Shown here piece after piece: positions 27,093 to 34,454 of a stretch of 64,000 nucleotides of DNA (position 1 is the first letter of the stretch; each line of letters starts with the position of its first letter). The translations under genes and the position numbers were made by a program. Location: assembly GCF_019711195.1 (NCBI RefSeq), contig NZ_CP081299.1, positions 5,180,501-5,244,500 of the forward strand, in the 5' to 3' direction. The notes beneath the pieces are model-generated. The model saw only the letters and a program-made list of their open reading frames with translations, was not told where the DNA came from and did no database searches. The DNA comes from Dyadobacter sp. NIV53 (lineage in GTDB: Bacteria; Bacteroidota; Bacteroidia; Cytophagales; Spirosomataceae).

Positions 27093-27770
27093 TTACGGTT
27101 TGGTTAGCTGTTCAATAAAAAAATAAACCGGCAAAAGCATCGACGGGAGATAATCAGCCAACTCAATCCTTAGAATTTTTAATGCCTTGCCAATCTGATT
27201 TTCAACAGTTTTGATTGAAATTCCTAGCTGATCTGCTATTTCCTGGTATTTTAATTCCTGAAACCGGCTCATTCTGAATGCTTTCTGGCATTGTTCCGGC
27301 AGTGAGCTCACTGCTTTTTCAATCCGTTCTTCGAGCTCGTTTGCATGAATGACTTCTGTTACCGATTCACTGGATTGCGGAATGAAGTATTCGGTGTATT
27401 CCCGGTGTGCTTCCCGGACGGCGGCATGTTTAAAACGATTCAGGCAGTGATTATGAACTGCACGATATAAATAAGATTTTAGCGAAAGTGTGATTTCCAG
27501 ATCAGCGCGTTTTTCCCAGATTATTAAAAAAACAGTTTGTACTACTTCTTCCGATTCCTCTTCATCTTTTAGCAGGGAGCAAGCATAATTACACAACCGG
27601 CCATAAAATTTACGGAATGTCAGCTCAAAGGCGTTTTCGTCGCCCCTGCGGATAGCACTCACTATTTCCGGGTCAGAAGTGTACAAGGATTTCTTTTTTT
27701 GATTGTTGGTCAAAAATATGAAATCTCTGTCGATTCGTAACTCCGGATATAGAAGAGCGGTCGCTTCCAA
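27093..27770 (-). CDS. ECF RNA polymerase sigma factor
   Basis: Sigma-70 ECF factor. Region 2 (about residues 45-110) includes FRKFYGRLCNYACSLL and EEVVQTVFLIIWEKR; region 4 (about 150-205) includes LPEQCQKAFRMSRFQ and IADQLGISIKTVENQIGKAL. The 5' end lacks an ATG: TTG at 27770 gives 225 residues, while a second TTG at 27713 would give about 206 and a more usual N-terminus. It pairs with the FecR gene 2 nt downstream. Confidence 0.9.
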   Translation of the reverse strand: MEATALLYPELRIDRDFIFLTNNQKKKSLYTSDPEIVSAIRRGDENAFELTFRKFYGRLCNYACSLLKDEEESEEVVQTVFLIIWEKRADLEITLSLKSYLYRAVHNHCLNRFKHAAVREAHREYTEYFIPQSSESVTEVIHANELEERIEKAVSSLPEQCQKAFRMSRFQELKYQEIADQLGISIKTVENQIGKALKILRIELADYLPSMLLPVYFFIEQLTKP

Positions 27771-27912
27771 GTTTGAATTTGCTTTTCACTATGACAATCC
27801 GCTTTTGTCATTCCCCTACGTTTAAAAAAATAAAATTCTTATAGGGGGAAAACCGCCTGCGATTGTCTTGGGCAGATAGTGATTATTGGATTTTGATTTT
27901 AACTTATTAGCC

Positions 27913-28626
27913 ATGAAAAAGTTGTTTTTGATTTTTAGTCTTTTTTCGCTTGCCACAATTCAGTCCTGTATTTATGTTAATGACCGGGATGATATTCCGC
28001 CGCGTGGAGAAAGTACACGAACTTATGATTTTCGTAATTTCGATGAGCTGGAAATGGGACATGCTTTCCAGGTAAATGTACAGGAAGGTGCTGCATATGC
28101 GGTTTCTGCTACCGGAGAGTTGAATGATCTGGATGATCTTGAAATTTTCGTTCAGGAAGAAAAGCTGGTTGCACGTTACCGAAATTCCTGGCGAAACCGT
28201 GAACCAATGAATATTGATATTACGATGCCTACCCTGGCCGCAGTGGATTTTTCAGGTGCCATTGATTCACAAATAGAAGGTTTTTCCAATCTATCAAAAT
28301 TGGAAATTGAGCTTTCAGGTGCTTCTAAATGTGATTTTATTGGTTCTGCAAAAACGATAGATTTTGATCTTTCGGGAGCATCGCAATTGTATTTATCAGG
28401 AAACGGCCAATTTCTGGATGGAGAACTTTCGGGGGCTTCACAGCTGGATGCCTTGGATCTGCCCGTTGAAGAATCCGATTTGAAATTATCAGGAGCAAGT
28501 GATGCCAAAGTCTGGGCTTCAAAGTTTCTGGAAGTGGATGCAAGCGGAGCCAGCAGTGTCCGTTATAAAGGCGATCCGGCCATTAAGCAGAACTTGTCCG
28601 GAGGCAGTACATTAAGACGCCAATAA
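27913..28626 (+). CDS. Head-GIN (DUF2807) putative auto-transporter-adhesin lipoprotein
   Basis: Lipoprotein of about 237 residues. The ATG at 27913 gives MKKLFLIFSLFSLATIQSC with a lipobox Cys at residue 19. The rest is a single-stranded beta-helix of short repeats centred on SGAS (EIELSGASKC, DFDLSGASQL, ELSGASQLD, KLSGASDAK, DASGASSVR), the hallmark of DUF2807. Surface-exposed or periplasmic; no catalytic role is known. Divergent from the ECF sigma gene. Confidence 0.85.
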   Translation: MKKLFLIFSLFSLATIQSCIYVNDRDDIPPRGESTRTYDFRNFDELEMGHAFQVNVQEGAAYAVSATGELNDLDDLEIFVQEEKLVARYRNSWRNREPMNIDITMPTLAAVDFSGAIDSQIEGFSNLSKLEIELSGASKCDFIGSAKTIDFDLSGASQLYLSGNGQFLDGELSGASQLDALDLPVEESDLKLSGASDAKVWASKFLEVDASGASSVRYKGDPAIKQNLSGGSTLRRQ

Positions 28627-28631
28627 ATTTT

Positions 28632-29339
28632 TTATCTGATCATTCCGTATTTTGCCCGTGCCTGTTTTTTTGACATTCCATCAAAGTGCCACCACTCGGT
28701 GGTATTTTGTTTAAAGCCGGCCTGGACCATTACTTGTCTCAGTATTTTTCTATTGGCAATTTGTCTGGTAGTTAGTTTGCCCAGGCGCAGCATTTCCTGT
28801 TCAGAACGAGGGTAGGCGAGAGGACCAAAAAAATCAAACTTTGTACCCATATCCAAAGGCTTGCCTTTTTCATCTGCAACGGTTAAATCAATGGCGCAGC
28901 CAAAATTATGGTTTGAGCCGATTTTGGGATCAGCCACATACTGGGTTTTACTGCCTTCCGGGATTTTTAAAATATCCAGCGCCTTCCAAAGGTCATATTG
29001 GGCCGAATTAGGACGGGCTGCATCGTAAACTAATAATTGATAACCAGGTTTTGTTTGTTGTAAAAAGTTACTTGCTTGTGCTAATTTTTTAGCCATGTCA
29101 GGCTGTAAATATGCGCGTGTCAGATCGCCATAAACATCTTTTCCTATAAAATTATCGGTGGTCGAATATTTTAACTGTACAAGAATATCCGGGTCAATCT
29201 GCTGAATATCAACTAATCCCTGATCAATCATTTTTTGTTCAATGGATGGTAGTTTAACCTTTTTTGCTTGCTGTGAATAGGTTGACTGATTATAAATCAG
29301 CAATAGAAAACAAATGAAAAATAATGTATAAATACGCAT
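28632..29339 (-). CDS. D-Ala-D-Ala dipeptidase (VanX/DdpX-like)
   Basis: Exported zinc peptidase of 235 residues, predicted to split D-Ala-D-Ala or cell-wall peptides. The signal peptide ends near YS|QQ (residue 22). Motifs include VYDAARPNSAQ, the zinc site SNHNFGCAIDLTV (SxHxxGxAxD) and the catalytic C-terminal EWWHF. The length and motifs match the chromosomal VanX-like enzymes, which usually act in peptidoglycan turnover rather than vancomycin resistance; no vanH or vanA is nearby. Confidence 0.88.
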   Translation of the reverse strand: MRIYTLFFICFLLLIYNQSTYSQQAKKVKLPSIEQKMIDQGLVDIQQIDPDILVQLKYSTTDNFIGKDVYGDLTRAYLQPDMAKKLAQASNFLQQTKPGYQLLVYDAARPNSAQYDLWKALDILKIPEGSKTQYVADPKIGSNHNFGCAIDLTVADEKGKPLDMGTKFDFFGPLAYPRSEQEMLRLGKLTTRQIANRKILRQVMVQAGFKQNTTEWWHFDGMSKKQARAKYGMIR

Positions 29340-29351
29340 AAACGAAAAAAA

Positions 29352-29428
29352 TGAATCTGAAAGTCACTTAACATCTAAATGGTAAAAAATAATCAAACCA
29401 TTTAGGAGTTAAGAAAAATTCAGATTCA
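29352..29428 (-). terminator. Long hairpin terminator after the LiaF-like operon
   Basis: ATGAATCTGA...ACATCTAAATGGT pairs with ACCATTTAGGAGTT...TTCAGATTCAG to form a long imperfect hairpin. On the minus strand it is followed by ATTTTTTTCG. It lies downstream of the LiaF-like gene and just upstream of the dipeptidase gene. Confidence 0.65.
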
Positions 29429-29452
29429 GTATTAAACTGATAATTATAAAAA

Positions 29453-30514
29453 TTAGTATCTTCTTATTTTAAAGCTTGTTAAACCGCCTTCATAGTTAAT
29501 AATGATCTTTTTCGCTGACTGATCAAAACCGTTAGAGCGATATAATCCATTGCTGATCTTTTCAAGTCCGTCAAAACTTTTGGAATTAAAAGCACCGTCC
29601 ATATGCATTTCGCAACCTACCGAATTTGGGATTTCAAGTGTAATTGAAGCCACGCCTGCCTCAATATCTACATTGGAATTGGTTAGTTTATCACCCAAGC
29701 GAATGGACATATCCGCTACTCCGGTACTTACTTTCAACTTTTCGACTTTATAATTACTAAAATCAAAATCTCCTTTTCCCGCACCAATTCCAAGGTCGAT
29801 AGTCCAGACAGGTTTATCGTTCAGCTGAATTTTAGCTTCATTAGAAACCTCACCTTTATTAATTTTGACGTTGCCATCTTCCATTTTCAAATTAACTGTT
29901 GCGGAATTATCAAGTTTATTGACAGAAGTATTAGACAAAAAACCGACCAGGTTGCTGCGCGTATTTGCTTCAAATAATTTGGTTGTATTGCCCTTCATAG
30001 TAAAAGATCCCGCTCCTCCTTCCAGATTGAAACTGGCTTTTTGGATAAAATCTTCCATTTCATATTTATATGAACCGTTTACTGGTTTTTTTCCATTCAT
30101 GAAACCACGTTCCTCGTGATAATCCTCGTCTTTATTGTCATCCTCGTCTTCATCCTCGTCGTCATTGTCATTGTTGCCTTCGTCATCACGATCATTGTCA
30201 TCGTGATGATTGTCGTCATCATCATCATCCCAATTGAAATTCCAATCATTGTTATGACGATCAAAAGCCCTATCCGTACGGTTTACAATACCACCGAAAA
30301 CTGCCAGTGTAATCAGCAAAGCTACAATACCACCCGAAACTCCCCTGTCACGGCGCGTTATCAGCAACACCGCACCTGCTAAGATCAGTAAAGCCGGCCA
30401 GTATGGAAGTATTTCGTTCCACTGCACATTAATGAGATCCATATTGCGCAAAAGCCAGAACGTCCCCAGAATGACAAGCAGCCCTCCCCAAACAATACCT
30501 CTTGAATTTTTCAT
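29453..30514 (-). CDS. LiaF/LiaI-like membrane protein with acidic linker and toast-rack domain
   Basis: A 353-residue membrane protein with three or four N-terminal hydrophobic segments (WGGLLVILGTFWLLRNM; ILPYWPALLILAGAVLLIT; VALLITLAVFGGI), a very acidic Asp/Asn/Glu/His stretch (about residues 92-135), then a C-terminal beta-helical toast-rack domain (DUF2154/DUF4097-like). Such proteins act with PspC in envelope-stress sensing. It is the last of three minus-strand genes: PspC, a 61-residue LiaI-like protein, then this one. The acidic linker is encoded by nearly pure GAT/GAC/GAG triplets (about 30120-30240). Confidence 0.78.
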   Translation of the reverse strand: MKNSRGIVWGGLLVILGTFWLLRNMDLINVQWNEILPYWPALLILAGAVLLITRRDRGVSGGIVALLITLAVFGGIVNRTDRAFDRHNNDWNFNWDDDDDDNHHDDNDRDDEGNNDNDDEDEDEDDNKDEDYHEERGFMNGKKPVNGSYKYEMEDFIQKASFNLEGGAGSFTMKGNTTKLFEANTRSNLVGFLSNTSVNKLDNSATVNLKMEDGNVKINKGEVSNEAKIQLNDKPVWTIDLGIGAGKGDFDFSNYKVEKLKVSTGVADMSIRLGDKLTNSNVDIEAGVASITLEIPNSVGCEMHMDGAFNSKSFDGLEKISNGLYRSNGFDQSAKKIIINYEGGLTSFKIRRY

Positions 30515-30520
30515 TTTTTC

Positions 30521-30706
30521 TTAAATATTAGAATGGTTGGAAATATCTGATTTCAGGAAATTTTTCAGCAAAAGAAGCCCACCGGAAACAATCATGATAA
30601 TAGGCCAGAAAAAGCGCCCAAAATCGAAGTCGGTCAGTTCTTCCACTAAAAAAAGAGAACCGGTTATGATGAGGATTACACCCCAGAATATGTTACGAAA
30701 GTTCAT
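30521..30706 (-). CDS. Small LiaI/LiaF-type (DUF5668) membrane protein
   Basis: A 61-residue protein of two hydrophobic segments, IFWGVILIITGSLFLVEEL and FFWPIIMIVSGGLLLL, typical of the LiaI-LiaF N-terminal module. It is 6 nt upstream of the larger LiaF-like gene, whose N-terminus it resembles, and 54 nt downstream of the PspC gene. Probably a membrane partner in the same stress response. Confidence 0.75.
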   Translation of the reverse strand: MNFRNIFWGVILIITGSLFLVEELTDFDFGRFFWPIIMIVSGGLLLLKNFLKSDISNHSNI

Positions 30707-30760
30707 GACTTTTTTAATTATAGATGGTTAATTATAAACTGTTAAAATTGCTAAAACAGA

Positions 30761-31384
30761 TCAATTCACTTTGATAACCTGGTCATCGTCTTCATCGTCC
30801 GGTTTTTTCGTTTGCGGGTCTTCCGGGAAATGTGTTGTCGATGTTGTTGGTGTAAATGGCGTGTAAGGTTGCGGATCAGGGTCTAAGGGTTCTGCCGGAG
30901 GTGGTGTGGTAGGATACACCGTCGTGTTGCTTTCATTTGATTTGTCCCTCTGCCGAAGAATCAGGAAAGCACCAATACCGATCAATACAATCGGCCAGAA
31001 ATAATGCTTGATCTGGTACCAGATTGGCAGGTGGTCTACCAGCATAATCGCACCAAAAAATATCAGGGCACCACCCAATATCATGATCGTCTGTTCAGAT
31101 TTTTTCTTATCTGCCGGATCAGAAGATTTGTTCATGAAGGAGTCAAAAGTAGAAGCGCTGCTATTTCCTGTCACCGAGCTATCAGCAGATCCTGTGGGAA
31201 GCACTGCCCACAAAATAATATACAGAATACCTGTCCAGCCAAAACTTGGAGGCAAAGGCAAAAACAGCATTACAACGAACAGCACGCGGATAATTACTAC
31301 ATCTATTTGAAAATACTGAGCAATTCCGGAAGCTACTCCTCCAAATACTGCCTGATCAGGTATGCGGTGCAATTTCTTTTCCAT
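30761..31384 (-). CDS. PspC-domain membrane protein
   Basis: A 207-residue protein opening with the PspC domain: KKLHRIPDQAVFGGVASGIA, YFQIDVVIIRVLFVV, LPPSFGWTGILYIILWAVLP. Two further membrane segments (MILGGALIFFGAIMLVDHLP; HYFWPIVLIGIGAFLIL) form a LiaI-like module around residues 100-145, and the tail is rich in Pro/Thr/Asp. First gene of the three-gene envelope-stress operon. Confidence 0.85.
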   Translation of the reverse strand: MEKKLHRIPDQAVFGGVASGIAQYFQIDVVIIRVLFVVMLFLPLPPSFGWTGILYIILWAVLPTGSADSSVTGNSSASTFDSFMNKSSDPADKKKSEQTIMILGGALIFFGAIMLVDHLPIWYQIKHYFWPIVLIGIGAFLILRQRDKSNESNTTVYPTTPPPAEPLDPDPQPYTPFTPTTSTTHFPEDPQTKKPDDEDDDQVIKVN

Positions 31385-31501
31385 GATTAAGTTTATCGTT
31401 TATTTGTAATCAAAGGTAGTGGGTTATGCAAGATACTGCAACGCGGAAGTTTATTATCGGTAACGTGACGTGTTAAATGGTTATTTTCCGGGAAAGGGGA
31501 G

Positions 31502-31622
31502 GAAGGTTACACAGAGGTTCACTGAGTAAGGAAGAGAACCACAGAGATAATTAAATAGAAATAAAACTCTGTGGCTCTCTACAACCACTATAGTTCCGCG
31601 CGGCGGCCGCTCTGTGTAACCT
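31502..31622. repeat. Interspersed CACAGAG/GGTTACAC repeat, copy 2
   Basis: The gap contains GGTTACACAGAGGTTCACTG, then AGAGAACCACAGAGATAAT and its complement ACTCTGTGGCTCTCT, and ends TCTGTGTAACCTTC, with GCGCGGCGGCCGC interrupting the right side. It belongs to the same family as 24177-24266 and forms an extended hairpin between the PspC promoter region and the TrpF-like gene. No gene is seen here. Confidence 0.6.
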
Positions 31623-31636
31623 TCTTCCCCTTTACT

Positions 31637-32260
31637 TCACTGTTCCTCCAGCGCTTCCAGAATGTCCATCATACTGCCGAAGTCTTTGTAACCCGGACGG
31701 ATTTCTTCGCTTCCTCTTAATGCGATACCAATTGATGGGAAAAGGTTTGTTAATGCAGTTACTGAATACTCATCATCTAATCCAAATCCAACAAGTATTG
31801 GATATTCGTTGGCAAGGCTTCCTAAAACCTGTATCCATTCGTCTGAAAGTTGTGCGTTGTTATCACTTTCCAATAAGAAATGTGAAACATCGCCTTCATA
31901 TCGACTTAGAATAGAACTGATTTCATTTGCTTCGTACGTGTCAACACTTACGCGTAAAATTAGTGGCAGATTCAGTTCACTGTGCAGGTAGTTCAATAAA
32001 CCGGAAGATTCAACCTGAACGGAATGAACAGCATATTGGCTTAGAGCTGTGATAATATTTTCCGGATCAGTTTGGGCTGTTTCCGCAACAAGATTAACCC
32101 CTGCAAGCCAGGAACATATATCATCGAATTTTTTTGGAGAAATATAATTCGGAGAGTCTTCATCAATAGAAAAACCAAGCATTTCCACACCCATGCCTGC
32201 ACAATAACGTGCATCTGACAAATTGGTGACATTACTGATTTTTACGGTTCTGGTAAGCAT
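31637..32260 (-). CDS. TrpF-like (phosphoribosylanthranilate isomerase fold) protein lacking the catalytic Cys
   Basis: A (beta/alpha)8-barrel protein of 207 residues. The start VKISNVTNLSDARYCAGMG and the late PILVGFGLDDE and IALRGSEE follow TrpF in order and length. In TrpF the first strand is KICG(I/L)T with catalytic Cys; here it is KISNVT, so the Cys is Ser. The phosphate-binding loop near the C-terminus is also weak. No trp genes are nearby. It is probably a Bacteroidota TrpF-related protein with a different, unknown role. Confidence 0.65.
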   Translation of the reverse strand: MLTRTVKISNVTNLSDARYCAGMGVEMLGFSIDEDSPNYISPKKFDDICSWLAGVNLVAETAQTDPENIITALSQYAVHSVQVESSGLLNYLHSELNLPLILRVSVDTYEANEISSILSRYEGDVSHFLLESDNNAQLSDEWIQVLGSLANEYPILVGFGLDDEYSVTALTNLFPSIGIALRGSEEIRPGYKDFGSMMDILEALEEQ

Positions 32261-32312
32261 GCTGACGGATATTTTTGTTGATGCAAAGATAAACCATCAA
32301 AAATAAAAAAGA

Positions 32313-32565
32313 TCAGCTTTTTATTTTACCCGCATACAATTCTTCAACAGGGAAAATCAAATCCCAGTCTTTTCCCCAAACAAGGTTTCCTCTTTCAATT
32401 TTAAATTTTCTAAATTTTTTCAAATCCAGATATTCGGCGAATTGAGGATGGGAATTTTTTCAAGAAAGTTCTCAAAGTTTACTTCTTGTTGCTTACCATC
32501 CGAAAAGGTAATGAGAATCTTGTAATTTGATATATATATATAGCATTGACAACTCTGATTGTCAC
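32313..32565 (-). pseudogene. DUF2442 protein, second copy, split by one-base frameshift
   Basis: Not seen as one frame. A GTG at 32565 (start uncertain) reads VTIRVVNAIYISNYKILITF then SDGKQQEVNFENFLEK; with one extra A at the T6 run 32455-32460 it continues NSHPQFAEYLDLKKF...GNLVWGKDWDLIFPVEELYAG to the TGA at 32313. The reconstruction has the DUF2442 order (strand, FSDG turn, xLVWxxDxDLxPxxLY). It lies 9 nt past the stop of another DUF2442 gene. About 83 residues if intact. Confidence 0.65.
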
Positions 32566-32574
32566 TGTAATAAC

Positions 32575-32940
32575 TCATACAGCCAGTTTTACAGTTTCTT
32601 CTAATAATAGCCCTCGCAAACTTAAATCTGCATCAATTTCTGGCCAATGAATACCGTAATCAGATACTTTATATTGATTTAACTTTTCTTCAATTGCTTG
32701 TTCAAGTATAGGATATGAAGAAAGTGGTCTTTGAATAATGCGGCGATTGTTTAAAATGAAAATTACAAGATCCAAATCTTTAAAGAATGCGAAACGTTGA
32801 ATTTTTAAATGGTTGTCTTTAATGATTTTATCAAATTCGTCAGTGCTAACAATGACATCGTTATTATCATTATCATTCAAAAGTTCTGTTAACTCTTTAC
32901 TTATCAAAGGTTTCATGCCACTTTTCGATGATTTTTTCAT
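32575..32940 (-). CDS. DUF2442-domain protein
   Basis: A protein of about 121 residues. The ATG at 32940 (MKKSSKSGMKPLISKELTEL) is preferred to an upstream TTG. The second half ends SDYGIHWPEIDADLSLRGLL, the signature of DUF2442. It overlaps the DUF4160 gene upstream by about 44 nt and precedes a second DUF2442 copy. DUF4160/DUF2442 pairs are common and are suspected of acting as toxin-antitoxin-like modules, but no function is established. Confidence 0.75.
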   Translation of the reverse strand: MKKSSKSGMKPLISKELTELLNDNDNNDVIVSTDEFDKIIKDNHLKIQRFAFFKDLDLVIFILNNRRIIQRPLSSYPILEQAIEEKLNQYKVSDYGIHWPEIDADLSLRGLLLEETVKLAV

Positions 32941-33133
32941 AATTGTCAATAATTATTTCAATGATGGTTCGCAATTCGTTTTTCTTAAATCCTCTGCAGT
33001 AAGAAACATCAATGGCAGGAATTAAAACTATCCTTGCTTCGCTATCGCCTTTGGATACATGAATGTGAATTGGTTCGTGCTCGTTTAAATAAAAGAAAAA
33101 ACGAAATCCATTTATAAGTAATATAGTCGGCAT
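32897..33133 (-). CDS. DUF4160-domain protein
   Basis: A 78-residue protein starting MPTILLINGFRFFFYLNE from the ATG at 33133 (an earlier TTG is unlikely). HEPIHIHVSKGDSEARIVL is the core DUF4160 motif. It is the first gene of a DUF4160-DUF2442-DUF2442 cluster and overlaps its neighbour. Function unknown; possible toxin-antitoxin component by association. Confidence 0.85.
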   Translation of the reverse strand: MPTILLINGFRFFFYLNEHEPIHIHVSKGDSEARIVLIPAIDVSYCRGFKKNELRTIIEIIIDNYEKIIEKWHETFDK

Positions 33134-33159
33134 TATCAAAATTAACTAAAAAAAGCAAA

Positions 33160-33243
33160 AACGGCTCATAGAAAACGCCACGGATGCAATAATCTACACA
33201 AATCGTTATTCTTTAACATTCGTGCAAATTAGTGCATTCGTGG
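33160..33243. repeat. Interspersed CCACGGATG / CATTCGTGG repeat
   Basis: AAAACGCCACGGATGCAATA and ATCTACACAAATCG on one side face ATTCGTGCAAATTAGTGCAT and TCGTGGC on the other, an imperfect inverted repeat of a family often seen between bacterial genes. It lies between the DUF4160 gene and the galM stop codon and could terminate transcription. Confidence 0.5.
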
Positions 33244-33251
33244 CTGAAATT

Positions 33252-34393
33252 TTACTCCGCCGAAAACTTATACATTGTAGTTGTATGGTAAGTTTTGCCA
33301 GGTTTTAATACGGTTGAGGGAAATTGTGGCTGGTTTGGAGAATCCGGATAATGTTCCGTTTCCAGGCACAGGCCAAATCTTTTGCTGAATGTGGCTCCTT
33401 TACCGGACAAACTGCCATCCAGGAAATTGCCGGTATAAAACTGAACAGCAGGTTCGGTGGTGGAAACTTCCATTACTCTTCCACTTTCAGGATCTTTTAC
33501 TTTTGCAAATTGCATAAGACCTTTATCTTCACGTTTCAGAACCCAGCAATGGTCATAACCGCCTCCGCTTTTAATTTGCTCATCATCTGTCTTGTCAATT
33601 CCTGTTCCTACAATAGCAGATTTTCTAAAATCAAACGGTGTTCCTTCTACTGCACGTAATTTGCCGGTTGGAATTAACGTCGTGTCAACCGGTACAATGC
33701 TGTCCGACAGAATAGTAACTTCGTGTCCAAGTATATCACGTTTCAGTCCTGATAAATTGAAGTAAGAATGGTTGGTCAGATTAATTACGGTTTCCTTATC
33801 AGTTGTAGCAGTATAGTCAATGGTTAAAGAATTGTCATTAGCCAAAGTATAGATAATCTTCACAGTCAGATTTCCCGGATAGCCTTCTTCCATGTCTTTG
33901 CTCGTATATTCCAGTTGCAGTCCAACGGTTGAATCTTTTTTGATCTCGGTAGTTTTCCAAAGCTGTTTATCAAATCCTTTAAGTCCTCCGTGCAAAGCAT
34001 TCGGGCCATTATTGATTGCCAGTTTATATTCCTTACCGTTCAGTTTAAATTTCCCTTTCGCAATACGATTTCCATATCTTCCCACAAGGGCACCAAAAAA
34101 CGGATGCCCTTTCAGGTAAGGAGGCAGTGAATCAAAGCCTAATACCACATCTGCCCATTCGCCTTTTTTGTCAGCAGCAGTAAGTTTGGTGATAATTCCT
34201 CCGTAATTGGTAATGTTCACGGTCATGCCTTTGGAATTAGTCAGGGTATACAAATCGGCCGTCTGTCCATCAGGAAGTTGCCCGAATACTTCTTTGGAAA
34301 TTGTACTGGTCATGGTCTGTTCTTTACTGGATTTAGAGCAACTGAACAAGCCAAAAGCAATCAGTGCAGTGAATAGAAAAGTAATTTTTTCAT
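33252..34393 (-). CDS. galM: Aldose 1-epimerase lipoprotein; signal peptide frameshifted in this sequence
   Basis: Galactose mutarotase of the Leloir pathway. The uninterrupted frame 33252-34349 has all core blocks: NYGGIITKLTAADKKG, GRYGNRIAKGKF, NNGPNALHGGLKGFD, NLTNHSYFNLSG with the catalytic His, and CLETEHYPDSPNQP with the catalytic Glu. The natural start is ATG at 34393, but the frame is broken in the A run after it (T6 at 34385-34390). One extra A gives MKKITFLFTALIAFGLFSC, a standard lipoprotein signal, joined to SKSS. It is thus an exported lipoprotein. It follows galK by about 60 nt. Confidence 0.9.
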
Positions 34394-34454
34394 TAAAAAG
34401 GATTTAAGAGTTTGCGGCTATTCTATACAAAAGCAGTAACACCATTTATTCTAT

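Noticed and set aside
28632..29339. Vancomycin resistance gene vanX
   Set aside because: VanX-like motifs are present, but there is no vanH, vanA or vanS/R nearby and the protein has a signal peptide, so a cell-wall turnover dipeptidase is more likely.
30116..30382. 88-codon plus-strand frame rich in Ile/Val opposite the LiaF-like gene
   Set aside because: It is the complement of the Asp-triplet tract (GAT/GAC read as ATC/GTC), so the hydrophobic look is an artefact.
29453..31384. Possible phage-shock (psp) operon with pspA
   Set aside because: PspC and LiaF-like genes are present but no PspA coiled-coil protein is encoded nearby, so the unit is called only PspC/LiaF-like.
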